Source: CAVVYW01 sp963752605 (GTDB lineage Bacteria; Actinomycetota; Thermoleophilia; Solirubrobacterales; 70-9). Taken from it: a stretch of 64,000 nucleotides of DNA. Numbering within the stretch: the first letter of the stretch is position 1; every line of letters begins with the position of its first letter. The stretch spans positions 1,364,001 to 1,428,000 of the forward strand of contig CAVVYW010000005.1 of assembly GCA_963752605.1 (NCBI GenBank), in the 5' to 3' direction. This document shows, piece after piece, positions 17,461 through 26,418 of the stretch. The notes under the pieces are model-generated. The model was not told the DNA's origin, ran no database searches, and worked only from the letters and a program-made list of their open reading frames with translations. The translations under genes and the position numbers were made by a program.

Positions 17461-20400
17461 AGGCGGCGGCGGCCGTCGCCTGGGCGACGCCGAGGCCGTC
17501 GGCGAGAGCGAGGAGCGCCCCGAGGCGCGCCCCGGGCTCGTCCGGGACCGGTACCGCCAGGGTCTTCTCGCGCCACTGGTAGATCACGTCGGGCACGCTC
17601 TCGCGGAGCGCTTCCACGCGATCTGACTCGAGCTCTATCGGCGAGACGCGCAGGCGGCCCGCGCGGAACTCGACGGCGAGTACGCCGGCGTCGCCGAGGG
17701 CGATCCGTGCCCGCTGCAGGTCGATCAGGTTGGAGACCGGATCCGGGACCGGGCCGAAGCGGTCCTCGAGCTCCTCCCGCAGCGCCCGCAGCTCCCGCGG
17801 GTCCCCGGCCGCCGCCACGCGCCGGTGGATGTCGATCTTGGCCGCCTCGAAGGGCACGTACTCCGCCGGCACGTAGGCGTCGACGTCCACCTCGATCCGC
17901 ACGGGCTCCCGCGGCTCGATCTCCTCCACCTCCGCAGCTCCCGCCCGCATCGCCTCGGCCGCGTCCTCGAGCATCTGGCAGTAGAGCTCGAAGCCGACCG
18001 CCGCGACGTGGCCGGACTGCTCGTCGCCGAGCAGGTTCCCCGCTCCCCTGATCTCGAGGTCGCGCATCGCCACCCGGAAGCCCGAGCCGAGCTCGGTGTT
18101 GTCCGAGAGGGTCGCGAGGCGGGCCGCGGCCTCCGGGCTGAGCGTCACCGGCGACGGATAGAGGAGGTAGGCGTAGGCGCGCTCGCGGCTGCGGCCCACC
18201 CGGCCGCGGATCTGGTACGCCTGCGAGAGGCCGAGCTGGTCGGCTCGCTCCACGATCAGCGTGTTCGCGTTGGGAATGTCGAGCCCCGACTCGATGATCG
18301 TGGTGGCGACCAGGACGTCGTGCTCGCCGCGGATGAAGGCGAGCATGGTCGCCTCCAGGTCGAGCTCGTCCATCTGCCCGTGCGCCTCGGCGAAGCGCAC
18401 GCCGGGGCACAGCGCTCGCAGGCCCTCGACCATCTCCCCCAGCGACTCGATCAGGTTGTGCAGGAAGAAGACCTGGCCTCCCCGCTCCACCTCTCGTTCG
18501 ATCGCGCCGCCTGACCAGCTCCTCGTCGTAGGGCCCGACATGGGTGCGGACGGGTCGCCGGCCCTCGGGCGGGGTCTCGATCACGGAGATGTCCCGCAGG
18601 CCGGCGAGCGACATCTGCAGGGTGCGCGGGATGGGCGTGGCCGACAGGGACAGGACGTCCACCTTCAGCTTCATCTGGCGCAGGAGCTCCTTCTGCTTGA
18701 CGCCGAAGCGCTGCTCCTCGTCCACGATCAGCAGGCCGAGGTCCTTCGCCCGGACGTCGCGCGAGAGCAGGCGGTGGGTGCCGATCAGGATGTCCACCTT
18801 CCCCTCCGTGTAGCGCTGGAGGACCTCCCGAACCTCAGCGGGCTTCCGCAGCCGCGAGACCATCTCCACGTTGAAGGGCGTGTCGGCGAACCTCTCGCGG
18901 AACGTGCCGAAGTGCTGCTGGGCGAGGATCGTGGTGGGCACGAGCATCATCATCTGCTTGCCGTCGGCCGCGGCCTTGTGCGCGGCTCGCAGCGCCACCT
19001 CCGTCTTGCCGTAGCCGACGTCGCCGCAGATCAGGCGGTCCATCGGCCGCGCCTCCTCCATCCCGGCCTTGACCGCGTCGATCGCCTCCATCTGGTCGGC
19101 CGTCTCGCGATATGGGAAGGCGGCCTCGAAGGTGAGCTGGAGCTCGCCGTCCGGAGCGAAGGCGTGGCCGCTCCGCACCTGGCGCTCGGCGTAGAGATTG
19201 AGGAGCTCGCCCGCCATCGCCTGCGCGGCGCGGCGCGCCCGGGCCTTCATGTTCTGCCAGCGCTTCCCGCCGAGCGGGCTGAGCTGGGGCTCGCCGCCGT
19301 CGGCGCCGAGGTACCGGCTGATCCGGGCGAGCTGATCCGTTGGCGCGAAGACCCTGTCGCCATCGCGGTACTCGAGCTCCAGGTAGTCGCGGGTCACCCC
19401 GGCGAGGGTCTTGGTGTCGAAGCCCGCGAAGCGCGCGATGCCGTGGTCCTGGTGGACGACGTGGTCGCCGACGCGCAGCTCCACGGCCGCCGCGAGCTTG
19501 GCTCGTGCCGACACCGGGGCCGCCGTCCGCCGGCGGTGAATCAACGCCCGCTGCGGGATGACGGCGAGCTTCAATTCGGGAGCGAGAAAGCCCTCCCGAA
19601 CGCGAGCCTCGGCGAAGGTGACGCCCGGCCCCTCAGGCACCTCGTCGCCCAGGAAGGACGGGTCGATGCGGTTCAGGTTGTATCGGGCCCGCTCCGCCTC
19701 GCCCCTGCCCTCGAAGCTGACCACCGCTCGGTATTCCGAGCGGACCAGCTTCTCGAGCTCGGCCTCTGCCTCCGCGAGCGTGCGGGAGGGGAACTCCGCG
19801 CGCCGCGCCCTGAACGAGTGCTCCTGGCCGGCGTCGGGGCCGAGGGAGAGGTCCGCCCTCTCAGCCAGTGGCCCGGCCACGTCCACGTAGAGCTTGCGGG
19901 CCTCGTCCTCGTGGATCGCCGCGCTCACGTCCTCCCAGTGGTCGTGGAGCGCGCCAGGAATCTCCTCCGCCGCGGAGATCGCGATCAGGGCATCGTCCGG
20001 AACGAGATCGAGGGGCGCCAGGAAGCCGCCCGTATCGACGTCCTCGCGGTGCTCGGCGGCGAGCTCGGCCGCCGGCGCGAGCTCGACCCGGTCCGTGTCG
20101 CCGAGCGAGCGCTGGGTGAAGATCGAGAACCACCGCAGCGACTCGACCTCGTCGCCGAACAGCTCGACCCGCACGGCGCGCTCCTCGGTCGCCGGATAGA
20201 CGTCGAGGATGTCGCCGCGGATCGCGAACTGGCCGCGCTCCTCGACCTGGTCCGTCCGCTCGTAGCCGGCGTCCGCCAGCAGCTCGGCCACGTCTTCCAG
20301 ATCGACCGACTCGCCCTGATGGAGGACGAGGCCGTCGGGCCGGAGCTCGGGATCGGGAACGGCCTCCGCCAGGGCGATCGCGCTCGCGACGACCACAGGG

Positions 20401-20762
20401 GCCCCCGCTCCGGTCGCCAGAGCATCGAGAGCAGCGACTCGGAGACCGGCCAGATGGGGCGGTGGCTCCACGTGCGAGTCGTAGGTGGTCCCGCGCGACG
20501 GGTAGAGGTGAACCGGGCGGGGCGCCAGAAAGGCATGAAGATCCGAGGCGAGGTTGCGAGCCGACCGGTCGTCCGGGGCGACGATCAGGACCGGACCATC
20601 GCCGGGTCCCCCCGGGGCCTCGACCAGAGCGGCGAGGAGGTAGGGACGGAGGGACGCCGAGACGTAGGCCTCGACTGTGCCCTCCCTCGCCGCCAGGGCA
20701 TCGCGAAGCGACCCGAGACCGGGGTTATCTGCGGCGATGTCGAGTAACGGTCTGAGCTTCAT
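17459..20762 (-). CDS. mfd: Mfd transcription-repair coupling factor, interrupted by a frameshift
   Basis: ATG at 20762 (MKLRPLLDIAADNPGLGSL). Mfd recognises stalled RNA polymerase, displaces it with its DNA translocase and recruits UvrA. The N-terminal UvrB-like region, the RNAP-interaction domain (ELRVGDHVVHQDHGIARFAG, DYLELEYRDGDRVFAPTDQL), helicase motif I (DRLICGDVGYGKTEVALRAA), the DEEQ box (LLIVDEEQRFGVKQKELL) and SATPIPRTLQMSLAGLRDIS are all clear. At 18500-18513 one surplus base shifts the frame. Motifs IV-VI (ATTIIESGLDIPNANTLIVE, QLGLSQAYQIRGRVGRS) and the C-terminal TRCF domain continue in the adjacent frame to the stop at 17459. Corrected length about 1100 aa, near the family norm. 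Sequence error is the simplest explanation. Confidence 0.88.
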
Positions 20763-20859
20763 GGCACGACGAATGACCGGATCGGGTGTCCGGCGGTCCG
20801 TCCGGGCACGGGCCCGGCGTGCACTGATCCTAGCCCCCGGCCCCTGCCAGACTCCCGGC

Positions 20860-21498
20860 ATGCCTCCCGAGTTGATCGCCTTCTGCGGGGTGGCCGCCGT
20901 CCTCGTCGTCACGCCCGGCCCGGACATGGCGCTGGTCGCCCGCAACGCGCTGGTCAGCGGCCGGTCCGCCGTGCCGGTGACGGTGCTGGGAATCTGCGCC
21001 GGGATCGTCGTGCACGCGATGGCGGCGGCGATCGGGCTCTCCGCGCTCCTCGAGGCGTCTGCGACGGCCTACGCGGTGGTGAAGGTCGCCGGCGGGATCT
21101 ACCTCGTCTATCTGGGGATCCAGGCGTGGAGAGCGTCCATGCAGGACCACGGAGACACCGAGTGGATGCTGGGTCCCGCCCGACGGTTCGCCGGCGGCAG
21201 CGCATTCCGCCAGGGATTCGTCTCCAACGTGCTCAATCCCAAGCTCGTCGTCTTCTTCATCTCGGTCCTGCCCGGGTTCACCTCACCCGACGACGCTTTC
21301 TTCCCGCAGGTGGTCGTCCTCGCGATCGCCTTCGAGCTGCTGACCGTCGTCTGGCTCTTCACCTACGGGGCGGCGGTGGCGCGCCTCGGCGAGGCGATGC
21401 GCCGCCCGGGCGTGCGCCACTTCCTCGAGCGCGTCAGCGGCACCGTCCTGATCGCCCTCGGCCTGAAGATCGCCGTGGACGGCTCGCGCGAGCTGTAG
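20860..21498 (+). CDS. LysE/RhtB-family amino-acid exporter
   Basis: 212 aa from ATG at 20860 (MPPELIAFCGVAAVLVVTPG). The longer frame from 20677 overlaps mfd and lacks family similarity. The conserved N-terminal VVTPGPDMALVARNAL matches the TPGPD-xxxV signature of LysE/RhtB exporters. GICAGIVVHAMAAAIGLSAL, the VKVAGGIYLVYLGIQAWR helix and the FVSNVLNPKLVVFFISVLPG segment are family hallmarks. Six membrane segments are predicted by eye. Exports small amino acids or derivatives such as homoserine lactone or threonine; substrate cannot be told. Divergent from mfd with a 97-base gap. Confidence 0.85.
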   Translation: MPPELIAFCGVAAVLVVTPGPDMALVARNALVSGRSAVPVTVLGICAGIVVHAMAAAIGLSALLEASATAYAVVKVAGGIYLVYLGIQAWRASMQDHGDTEWMLGPARRFAGGSAFRQGFVSNVLNPKLVVFFISVLPGFTSPDDAFFPQVVVLAIAFELLTVVWLFTYGAAVARLGEAMRRPGVRHFLERVSGTVLIALGLKIAVDGSREL

Positions 21499-21513
21499 CG
21501 CCCGCCGCCCGGC

Positions 21514-22233
21514 TCAGTCCCGGTACGGAAGCCCCGGCCCGGTGCGCTGCCACTCGACCTGGCCGCGGCCCTCCTCGGCCGACCGCTCGACCACGCCGTC
21601 CCAGTCGAGCAGCATCTGCTTGAGGCGGGCCACCGCCTCGGGCGGGTGCGCCGCCACCTCGGTGGCGAGCTCGATCGCCGCCCCCTCGGTGCGCGCGGCC
21701 GGCGCGACGCGATGGACGAGGCCCATCCGCAGCGCCTCGTCGGCGCCGACGTTGCGGGCGCTCAGCAGCAGGTACTTGGCGGTGGAGAGGCCGCAGAGGG
21801 TGACGAGGCGGGCCGCACCGACCGGGACGCCCAGCTCCCCGCCGGGGAACTTGAGCCGGAGGTTGCCACCGGCCACCCGGAGGTCGCAGGCCACCGCCAC
21901 CTCGGCGCCGCCGCCCACGACCGCCCCGTGGCAGGCGGCCACCGTCGGCTTCGGGAAAGCGGTCAGCTCGTCGTAGAGCTGCGCGAACAGCCCCATCCGG
22001 CGCACCTTGCCGTCGTCGTCGAGCTCCTCGCGGACGTCGGCACCGGCCGAGAGTCCCAGGTGGTCGTTGGAGGAGAGAACCAGTACGCGCACCTCCTCGT
22101 CGTCCCGCGCCGAGGCGATGTGGGTGAGCATCTCCTCGAGCATCGCGGTGTTCATCGCGTTGCGTGCCTTCTCGCGCTCGAGGCGCAGCAGGGCGACGCC
22201 CGCCTCGTCGACGCTGTAGCTGGTGAGGCTCAA
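21514..22233 (-). CDS. Enoyl-CoA hydratase/isomerase family protein
   Basis: 239 aa from a TTG at 22233 that overlaps the pth stop (TTGA), so translation is coupled to pth. Crotonase fold: VALLRLEREKARNAMNTAML at the start, oxyanion-hole motif LGLSAGADVREEL, second oxyanion motif CHGAVVGGGAEVAVACDLRV, then KFPGGELGVPVGAARLV. Crotonases hydrate or isomerise acyl-CoA thioesters. The Glu expected in the GGELGVP helix is present, consistent with hydratase activity, but exact substrate is open. Length is at the short end of the family. Placement behind pth and rplY looks like an insertion into the housekeeping block. Confidence 0.8.
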   Translation of the reverse strand: MSLTSYSVDEAGVALLRLEREKARNAMNTAMLEEMLTHIASARDDEEVRVLVLSSNDHLGLSAGADVREELDDDGKVRRMGLFAQLYDELTAFPKPTVAACHGAVVGGGAEVAVACDLRVAGGNLRLKFPGGELGVPVGAARLVTLCGLSTAKYLLLSARNVGADEALRMGLVHRVAPAARTEGAAIELATEVAAHPPEAVARLKQMLLDWDGVVERSAEEGRGQVEWQRTGPGLPYRD

Positions 22234-22835
22234 CCGAGCTCCTCGACCAGCCGCTCGGTCTCGTCTGCGGCGTCCCGGATCAGGGCAGCGACCTCCTCCT
22301 CGGGCTCCGCGAAGGAGGTCAGGACGTAGCGGGAGACGGTTTCGGGATCGGTGCTCTCAGGCCGTCCCACCCCGGCGCGCACCCGCCAGAAGTCAGGTCC
22401 CCCGAGGCCGCGCCCGAGGCTCTTCAGCCCGTTGTGGCCGGCGAGGCCGCCGCCGAGCTTGCTGCGGACCTCACCGAACGGAAGGTCGATCTCGTCGTGC
22501 AGGACGACGACCCGGTCGAGCGGCACCTTGAAAGCACCGCGCGCCGGCCCCGCCGCTTCGCCTGACTCGTTCATGAAGGTCTGCGGGAGGAGTACGGCGA
22601 CGCGCGGGCCGCCCGGCCCCGTGCGTCCATCGGTGATCAGCCCGCCGAACTTCTTCTGCGCCTTCGGCAGCTCCCAGTGCCGTGCGAGCTCATCCGCGAT
22701 CTCGAAGCCGATGTTGTGTCGCGTCCCGGCGTAGCGCGAGCCCGGGTTTCCCAGTCCGACGATCAGGACGTCCGCCTTGGCTGGGCCGTCCCCGCCGCCT
22801 CCCGGGTGCCGCCGGCGACGGCGAAACAGCGCCAG
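22230..22835 (-). CDS. pth: Peptidyl-tRNA hydrolase, apparent CTG start
   Basis: 201 aa if translation begins at the CTG at 22833-22835. Cleaves peptidyl-tRNA to recycle tRNA. VLIVGLGNPGSRYAGTRHNI carries the catalytic His. FGGLITDGR, LLPQTFMNESGEA (catalytic/binding Asn), VLHDEIDLPFGEVRSK (Asp) and GGGLAGHNGLKSL complete the family motifs. No ATG, GTG or TTG occurs in frame before the first conserved motif; the first in-frame ATG, at 22574, would delete the catalytic His. The CTG lies eight bases after AGGAGG, which is formed by the tail of rplY. Coupled to rplY upstream and to the enoyl-CoA hydratase downstream. Confidence 0.87.
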   Translation of the reverse strand: MALFRRRRRHPGGGGDGPAKADVLIVGLGNPGSRYAGTRHNIGFEIADELARHWELPKAQKKFGGLITDGRTGPGGPRVAVLLPQTFMNESGEAAGPARGAFKVPLDRVVVLHDEIDLPFGEVRSKLGGGLAGHNGLKSLGRGLGGPDFWRVRAGVGRPESTDPETVSRYVLTSFAEPEEEVAALIRDAADETERLVEELG

Positions 22836-22838
22836 TGG

Positions 22839-23564
22839 CTACTCCTCCTTCGATTCGTCGCCGCCCTCGCCCTCGGCCGGCGCCTCGCCCTCGGCCGCGG
22901 GCTCCTCGCCCTCGGCGGGCTCCTCGCCCTCCACCGGCTCGCCCTCCTCGCCGACCAGCTCGGCCTCCTCCTCGATGTCCGGCTCCGGCTCCTCCTCGAG
23001 CCGCGGCGGGCTCAGCGTGGCGATCGTGATCTCCTCCGGCTCGTCGACCATGAACTTGCTGCCGGCGGGCGGCGTCACCGTGGCCAGCGAGATCGTGTCC
23101 CCGATCACCATCTCGGACACGTCCACGGTGATCTGCTCGGGGATCTCGGTGGGGAGCGCCTCGACCGTCACCTCGCGGGTGACGTGCTCGAGCACGCCGC
23201 CCTCCTTGACGCCGGGGGCCTCGTCGGTCCCCTCCAGCTCGATCGGGACCTCCGACTGGATCTCCTCGTCGAGCCGCACCTCGAGGCAGTCGAGGTGCAG
23301 GACGTCGCCGCGGACGGGGTGGTTCTGCTGTTCCTTGATCACCACCGGCACGGGCTTGGCACCGTCGAGCTTCAGGTCGATCAGGGTGTGGCCCTCGGTG
23401 AGCAGCACCCGCAGGTCGCGCTGGGGCACCTGGAAGGGGCGCGCCTCGCCACCCTGTCCGTAGACGACCCCGGGGACGAGCCCATCGCGGCGCAGGCGGC
23501 GGCTCGCCCTCGAGCCGAATGTGTCTCGGGCGGTGACGGTGAGTGTGGCGCGATCTTGGGCCAT
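22839..23564 (-). CDS. rplY: Ribosomal protein bL25, long TL5/CTC form with acidic tail
   Basis: 241 aa from ATG at 23564. The N-terminal L25 domain (about 1-92: RDTFGSRASRRLRRDGLVPG, VVYGQGGEARPF, HLDCLEVRLDEEI) binds 5S rRNA. The TL5/CTC domain (about 95-185: VPIELEGTDEAPGVKEGGVL, LPTEIPEQITVDVSEMVIGD) is typical of actinobacteria and Thermus. The last ~50 residues are a strongly acidic Glu/Pro/Ala/Gly tail with repeats of GEEPAEGEEPA type. Acidic tails are usual in the CTC form. Heads the rplY-pth-enoyl-CoA hydratase unit, divergent from the UbiB-like kinase gene. Confidence 0.92.
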   Translation of the reverse strand: MAQDRATLTVTARDTFGSRASRRLRRDGLVPGVVYGQGGEARPFQVPQRDLRVLLTEGHTLIDLKLDGAKPVPVVIKEQQNHPVRGDVLHLDCLEVRLDEEIQSEVPIELEGTDEAPGVKEGGVLEHVTREVTVEALPTEIPEQITVDVSEMVIGDTISLATVTPPAGSKFMVDEPEEITIATLSPPRLEEEPEPDIEEEAELVGEEGEPVEGEEPAEGEEPAAEGEAPAEGEGGDESKEE

Positions 23565-23638
23565 TCTGAAAGCGGCCGACCGGGGTTGGACACCCGCCGA
23601 GGCCGCGGATCGGCCAGGATAGAAAATGTCACCTGCAT

Positions 23639-25072
23639 ATGGCCAGCGACCAGGACAAGGAAAAGACGCCAGACGTCCCGCGGACCCGAATGGGGCGCTC
23701 CGCCAAGCTCGGCTCCGCGATCGGCGCCCAGGCGACCCGCTACGCGGGAACGGTAGCGGCGAACGTCGCGCGCTCTCCTGAGAAGTCCGCGGAGCGGATG
23801 GAGGGCCGCCACCTCGAGTCGGCGCTGAAGCTGGCCTCGGTCCTCGGCGAGATGAAGGGCGCCGCGATGAAGATCGGCCAGATGGCGTCCTTCATCGACA
23901 TCGACTTCCTGCCTCCCGAGTACCGCGAGATCTACCAGGAGAACCTGGCGAAGCTCCGCACCAACGCGCCGCCGATGCCGTGGGAGAGCGTGGTCCAGGT
24001 GCTCGAGGAGGAATACGACCAGCCGCTCGACCGGCTGTTCAGCTCGATCGAGCAGGAGGCGTTCGCCGCCGCCTCCATCGGCCAGGTCCACCGGGCCACG
24101 CTGCGGGACGGCAGCCCGGTCGCGGTCAAGGTCCAGTACCCGGGGATCGCGGACGCGCTCGAGTCCGACATGGCCAACGCCGGCATCCTGGTCCGCCTCT
24201 CCAAGGTGCTCGCCCCCGGTCTCGACGCCGAGGCGGTCGCCTCGGAGCTGCGCGAGCGGGTACTGGAGGAGCTCGACTACGAGTACGAGGCGCAGAACCA
24301 GCGCTCGTTCGCGCGCGCCTACGAGGGACATCCGTTCATCCACGTCCCGAAGGTCCACTCGAGGCTCTCGCGGCGCCGGGTCCTGGTGAGCGACTACGTC
24401 GAGGGCCGCGGCTTCGAGGAGGTCAAGAAGCTGCCGCAGTACGACCGGGACATCTTCGGCGAGATCGTCTTCCGCTTCTGCTTCGGCTCGATCTACCACC
24501 TGCAGCACTTCAACGCCGACACCCATCCCGGCAACTACGTACTGATGGAGGACGGGCGCGTCGCCTTCCTCGACTTCGGGATGACCAAGCGCCTGCTGCC
24601 GGAGCAGATCAAGCTCGAGCAGCGCGCCGTGGACGCTGCCTCCCGCGACGACGCCGAGGCCCTGCGCGACGCGCTGGTCGACCTCGGCTTCCTCAACGAT
24701 CCGGCGGCGGTGGAGGCCGAGCGACTGATGGAGCACGTCAAGCTGGTCGGCGGCTGGTACATGCAGGACGCCGAGGTCGAGATCACCCCGCGCCGGGTGA
24801 TGAAGATGATCGAGGTGACCTCGGACCCCCGGTCCGACTTCTACGACCTGGTGCGCCGCGAGAGCGTCCCGGCCGACGAGCTGATGGGCCGCCGGATGGA
24901 GACCGGGCTGCTGGCCGTCCTCGCACAGCTGCGGGCTACCGCGAACTGGCACCGGATCATGCGCGAGTGGGTCTACGCCGATCCGCCGTCCACGGTGCTC
25001 GGCGAGGCGGAGTGGCGGTACTTCGAGCGTCGCGGCACCCGGCAAACGCCCGGGCTGCCAAGCCGGGTCTAG
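23639..25072 (+). CDS. ABC1/UbiB-family atypical kinase-like protein
   Basis: 477 aa from ATG at 23639. The KxGQ motif (MKGAAMKIGQMASFIDIDFL), the Ala-rich loop AAASIGQVHRATLRDG that replaces the P-loop in this family, VAVKVQYPGI with the ATP-binding Lys, LDYEYEAQNQRSFA, the catalytic NADTHPGNYVLMEDGRVAFL and DFG are all present. UbiB/COQ8 proteins support quinone or isoprenoid lipid metabolism through ATPase activity. A quinone role here is inference, since no quinone genes are near. No C-terminal membrane hairpin is obvious. The TAG shares its CTAG with the convergent GDPD gene stop. Confidence 0.87.
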   Translation: MASDQDKEKTPDVPRTRMGRSAKLGSAIGAQATRYAGTVAANVARSPEKSAERMEGRHLESALKLASVLGEMKGAAMKIGQMASFIDIDFLPPEYREIYQENLAKLRTNAPPMPWESVVQVLEEEYDQPLDRLFSSIEQEAFAAASIGQVHRATLRDGSPVAVKVQYPGIADALESDMANAGILVRLSKVLAPGLDAEAVASELRERVLEELDYEYEAQNQRSFARAYEGHPFIHVPKVHSRLSRRRVLVSDYVEGRGFEEVKKLPQYDRDIFGEIVFRFCFGSIYHLQHFNADTHPGNYVLMEDGRVAFLDFGMTKRLLPEQIKLEQRAVDAASRDDAEALRDALVDLGFLNDPAAVEAERLMEHVKLVGGWYMQDAEVEITPRRVMKMIEVTSDPRSDFYDLVRRESVPADELMGRRMETGLLAVLAQLRATANWHRIMREWVYADPPSTVLGEAEWRYFERRGTRQTPGLPSRV

Positions 25073-26013
25073 CCGCTCGCCGCCGCTTCCTTCTTGCCGG
25101 CCTTCTTGGCGGGCTTCTCGTCCCTCTTGAAGATCCCCGCCTTCTTCTCGGGCTTCTCTTCCTTCTTCTCCGCCTTGTCCTGCTCCTTCAGCGCCTTCGC
25201 CTCGGCCTTCGACGCCTTCCTGGCCGCGCGCTTCTCGGCGCGGCTGAGCTTCTCCGGCTCAGTGGGGGCCTCGGGCGCCTCGACCTCGGCGAAGAGCCGC
25301 GGATCGTTGGTGCAGATCCCGTGCACGCCCATGTCGAGCAGGTCCCGCATGCGGGCCGCGTCATCGACGGTCCAGGCGATCAGCTCCACCCCCGCTCGCT
25401 CGGCCGCCTCGACCAGCTTCGGGGTGATGATTTGGTGGTACGCCCAAACCGCGTCGACGCCCAGGGTGCCCACGCGGGACTCCAGCTCCGACGGGAACCG
25501 CCGCCGGATCGCGGCGATCCCCGCCATCAGGGCGGGTGCCATCCAGCGGTACTGGGTCCAATCGCGCCGCGTCTTCGGATAGGTCCAGCCGAGGCGCAGG
25601 TCCGGCTCGAGCTTCCTCAGCTTCATCAGGCTCTCGACCTCCATCGTGGAGATCATCGAGCGCTCGAGCAGGCCATGGCCGGCCAGGGCCCCGGCGAGCT
25701 CGGCCTCGCGTCCCGGGAGCTTGAGGTCGCAGTCGATCTCCACCTCGTCGAGCGGGGGATCGAGGAAGGCGTCCAGCGCATCGACGAGGGCGAGCGGCCG
25801 GCGAGAGAGGGCGTCCTGGTAGTCGTGAGCGATCACGAGGCGGCCCTCCCGGTCCCGGAGAACGTCGAGCTCGACCATGTCGACGTCGTGCTCCACCCCC
25901 GCGATGAAGCTGTCGATCGTGTTGCCCGGCGTGATCGCGTCGGCCCCTTTGTGACCGATGCGCCGGTAGACGTTGGGCTTCTCCTGCTGGACCTTCTCGC
26001 CGTTGTCGGACAT
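25069..26013 (-). CDS. Glycerophosphodiester phosphodiesterase family protein with Lys-rich tail
   Basis: 314 aa from ATG at 26013. GDPD TIM-barrel motifs: RIGHKGADAITPGNTIDSF (an HKG variant of the usual HRG, with Asn-Thr in place of Glu-Asn-Thr), MVELDVLRDREGRLVIAHD with the metal-binding Glu/Asp and second His, EIDCDLKLPG, and late VELIAWTVDDAARM and GVHGICTNDPRLF. Hydrolyses glycerophosphodiesters to glycerol-3-phosphate and an alcohol. Residues about 255-314 are a very basic Lys/Glu/Ala tail, perhaps for membrane or nucleic-acid contact. No secretion signal, so cytoplasmic. Convergent with the UbiB-like gene; the two stops share CTAG. Confidence 0.82.
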   Translation of the reverse strand: MSDNGEKVQQEKPNVYRRIGHKGADAITPGNTIDSFIAGVEHDVDMVELDVLRDREGRLVIAHDYQDALSRRPLALVDALDAFLDPPLDEVEIDCDLKLPGREAELAGALAGHGLLERSMISTMEVESLMKLRKLEPDLRLGWTYPKTRRDWTQYRWMAPALMAGIAAIRRRFPSELESRVGTLGVDAVWAYHQIITPKLVEAAERAGVELIAWTVDDAARMRDLLDMGVHGICTNDPRLFAEVEAPEAPTEPEKLSRAEKRAARKASKAEAKALKEQDKAEKKEEKPEKKAGIFKRDEKPAKKAGKKEAAASG

Positions 26014-26034
26014 GCGAATAAGCTAGCCGTAACC

Positions 26035-26415
26035 GTGCCGCGGAGCATCACAGCCGCCCTCTGCGCCGTTCTGCTCGTGGCTGGGGCAGGCTGCGGGCAG
26101 TCCGACCAGGAAAAGGCCCGCGAGGTGGTGCAGGAGTACGTTGACGCGCGCAACTCCAAGGACTTCGAGGCTGAGTGCGATCTCTACTCGGAGGAGTTCA
26201 AGGAGCAGCTCGGCGCCGTTGACTGCCCCGCGTTCGTGGAGGAGCAGTCGTCGGGCGCCGACTTCAAGCAGGAGCTGACGATCGTCTCGGTCCGCGTCGA
26301 CGGTGACCGGGCGCAGGCCGACCTCGACGTCACGGCGGAGGGAGGCGGCACGACGCGGGTCGGCCTCGTCCTGGAGCGCCAGGACGGCGAGTGGGCCATC
26401 ACCGGCCTCCAGTGA
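26035..26415 (+). CDS. Small putative lipoprotein
   Basis: 126 aa from GTG at 26035 (VPRSITAALCAVLLVAGAGC). The lipobox LVAGAGC puts the acylated Cys near residue 20. The mature part (SDQEKAREVVQEYVDARNSK, DLYSEEFKEQLG, then RAQADLDVTAEGGGTTRVGL and DGEWAITGLQ) looks like a SnoaL/NTF2-like (Lumazine-bd/DUF4878-type) cone fold. These often occur as lipoproteins of unknown role in actinobacteria. Divergent from the GDPD gene; no Shine-Dalgarno before the GTG, so the transcript may be leaderless. Convergent with prs, with only three bases between. Confidence 0.7.
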   Translation: MPRSITAALCAVLLVAGAGCGQSDQEKAREVVQEYVDARNSKDFEAECDLYSEEFKEQLGAVDCPAFVEEQSSGADFKQELTIVSVRVDGDRAQADLDVTAEGGGTTRVGLVLERQDGEWAITGLQ

Positions 26416-26418
26416 TGC

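Noticed and set aside
18261..20747. 828-codon plus-strand open frame opposite mfd
   Set aside because: Antisense shadow of mfd; composition typical of reading a high-G+C gene backwards, no family motif.
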